Assembly: GCA_902772085.1 (NCBI GenBank)
Contig: CACXZL010000015.1
Span: 1 to 14,212 of the forward strand
Direction of reading: 5' to 3'
DNA from: an uncultured Coriobacteriaceae bacterium
Lineage (GTDB): Bacteria; Actinomycetota; Coriobacteriia; Coriobacteriales; Atopobiaceae
Length of the DNA stretch: 14,212 nucleotides
How positions within the stretch are numbered: position 1 is the first letter of the stretch; every line of letters starts with the position of its first letter. Both the position numbers and the translations under genes were made by a program. A model generated the notes under the pieces. The model searched no databases and was not told the DNA's origin. It worked only from the letters and a program-made list of their open reading frames with translations. Below, piece by piece: positions 14,096 to 14,212 of this stretch.

Positions 14096-14212
14096 CTACT
14101 TTCCGGCCTCTGCCTTGATGGTGTTTGCCGCCCAAAAAACGAGAGAAGGGACCACGAGGGAGACCACCGTGGCAATCCCAAAGTTCCCTTGAAAGAGCGC
14201 CGTGAAGACGTT
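14096..14212 (-). CDS. C-terminal 38 residues of an unidentified membrane protein (5' end outside window)
   Basis: Reading leftward from the window edge, the frame is open and ends in TAG at 14096-14098. The peptide contains one hydrophobic segment, GIATVVSLVVPSLVFWAANT, and a short basic/acidic tail IKAEAGK, typical of the last helix of a transporter or other multipass protein. It converges on the EAL gene with a 34-base gap. Too little remains to name a family. Confidence 0.6.
   Translation of the reverse strand, partial: NVFTALFQGNFGIATVVSLVVPSLVFWAANTIKAEAGK

Noticed and set aside
14092..14110. GAGGC/GCCTC hairpin as the terminator for the EAL gene
   Set aside because: The stem is only five bases, has no T-run and lies mostly inside the converging coding region.

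Overview
The window is bacterial chromosome with moderate GC content. Almost every start has a strong AAGGAG-type ribosome binding site. It carries a class B sortase, a rubrerythrin, a type I isopentenyl-diphosphate isomerase and very large multidomain signalling proteins. Together these suggest a Gram-positive anaerobe, most likely an actinobacterium of the class Coriobacteriia (an Atopobium/Olsenella/Eggerthella-type organism). This assignment is inferred from gene content and style; no rRNA or other phylogenetic marker is present.

Layout. (1) 1-1376, plus strand: the 3' part of a MATE-family transporter fused to a C-terminal RsbW-like ATPase fold whose nucleotide-binding residues are largely lost. 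(2) 1377-1750: an intergenic stretch between convergent genes with no convincing gene, holding a hairpin at the end of the purine operon. (3) 4942 down to 1751, minus strand: a tight four-gene operon purE - class B sortase - purM - purN. It has one visible promoter (TTGACA-16-AATAAG) placed directly at the end of the upstream gene's terminator. (4) 8433 down to 5076, minus strand: idi, rubrerythrin, a single-pass membrane protein of unknown function, and a pyridoxamine-kinase-like gene. These are separated by 127 to 202 base gaps that hold terminators, promoters and hairpins, so they look like mostly single-gene units. (5) 8623-14061, plus strand, divergent from idi: two large signalling genes. 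The first is a 948-residue sensor (LytS-like 5TM, Cache-like extracytoplasmic domain, HAMP, SpoIIE/PP2C phosphatase, RsbW-like kinase). The second is an 832-residue soluble protein with a degenerate GGDEF domain, an intact EAL domain and a C-terminal region with at least one clear PAS domain. (6) 14096-14212, minus strand: the C-terminus of an unidentified membrane protein.

How the parts may work together. The purine genes encode steps of IMP synthesis, and a cell-surface transpeptidase is inserted among them. The 8623-14061 pair looks like a signalling cassette. Its first protein carries both the phosphatase and the kinase-type domain of a partner-switching system on one membrane sensor; its second is a candidate c-di-GMP phosphodiesterase tuned by PAS domains. 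The 93-base gap between them can fold into two mutually exclusive hairpins, one of which covers the region just before the second start codon. The MATE fusion at the left edge carries a second RsbW-like fold, apparently without ATPase function. No STAS antagonist, sigma factor or sortase substrate is encoded in the window, so the partners must lie elsewhere.
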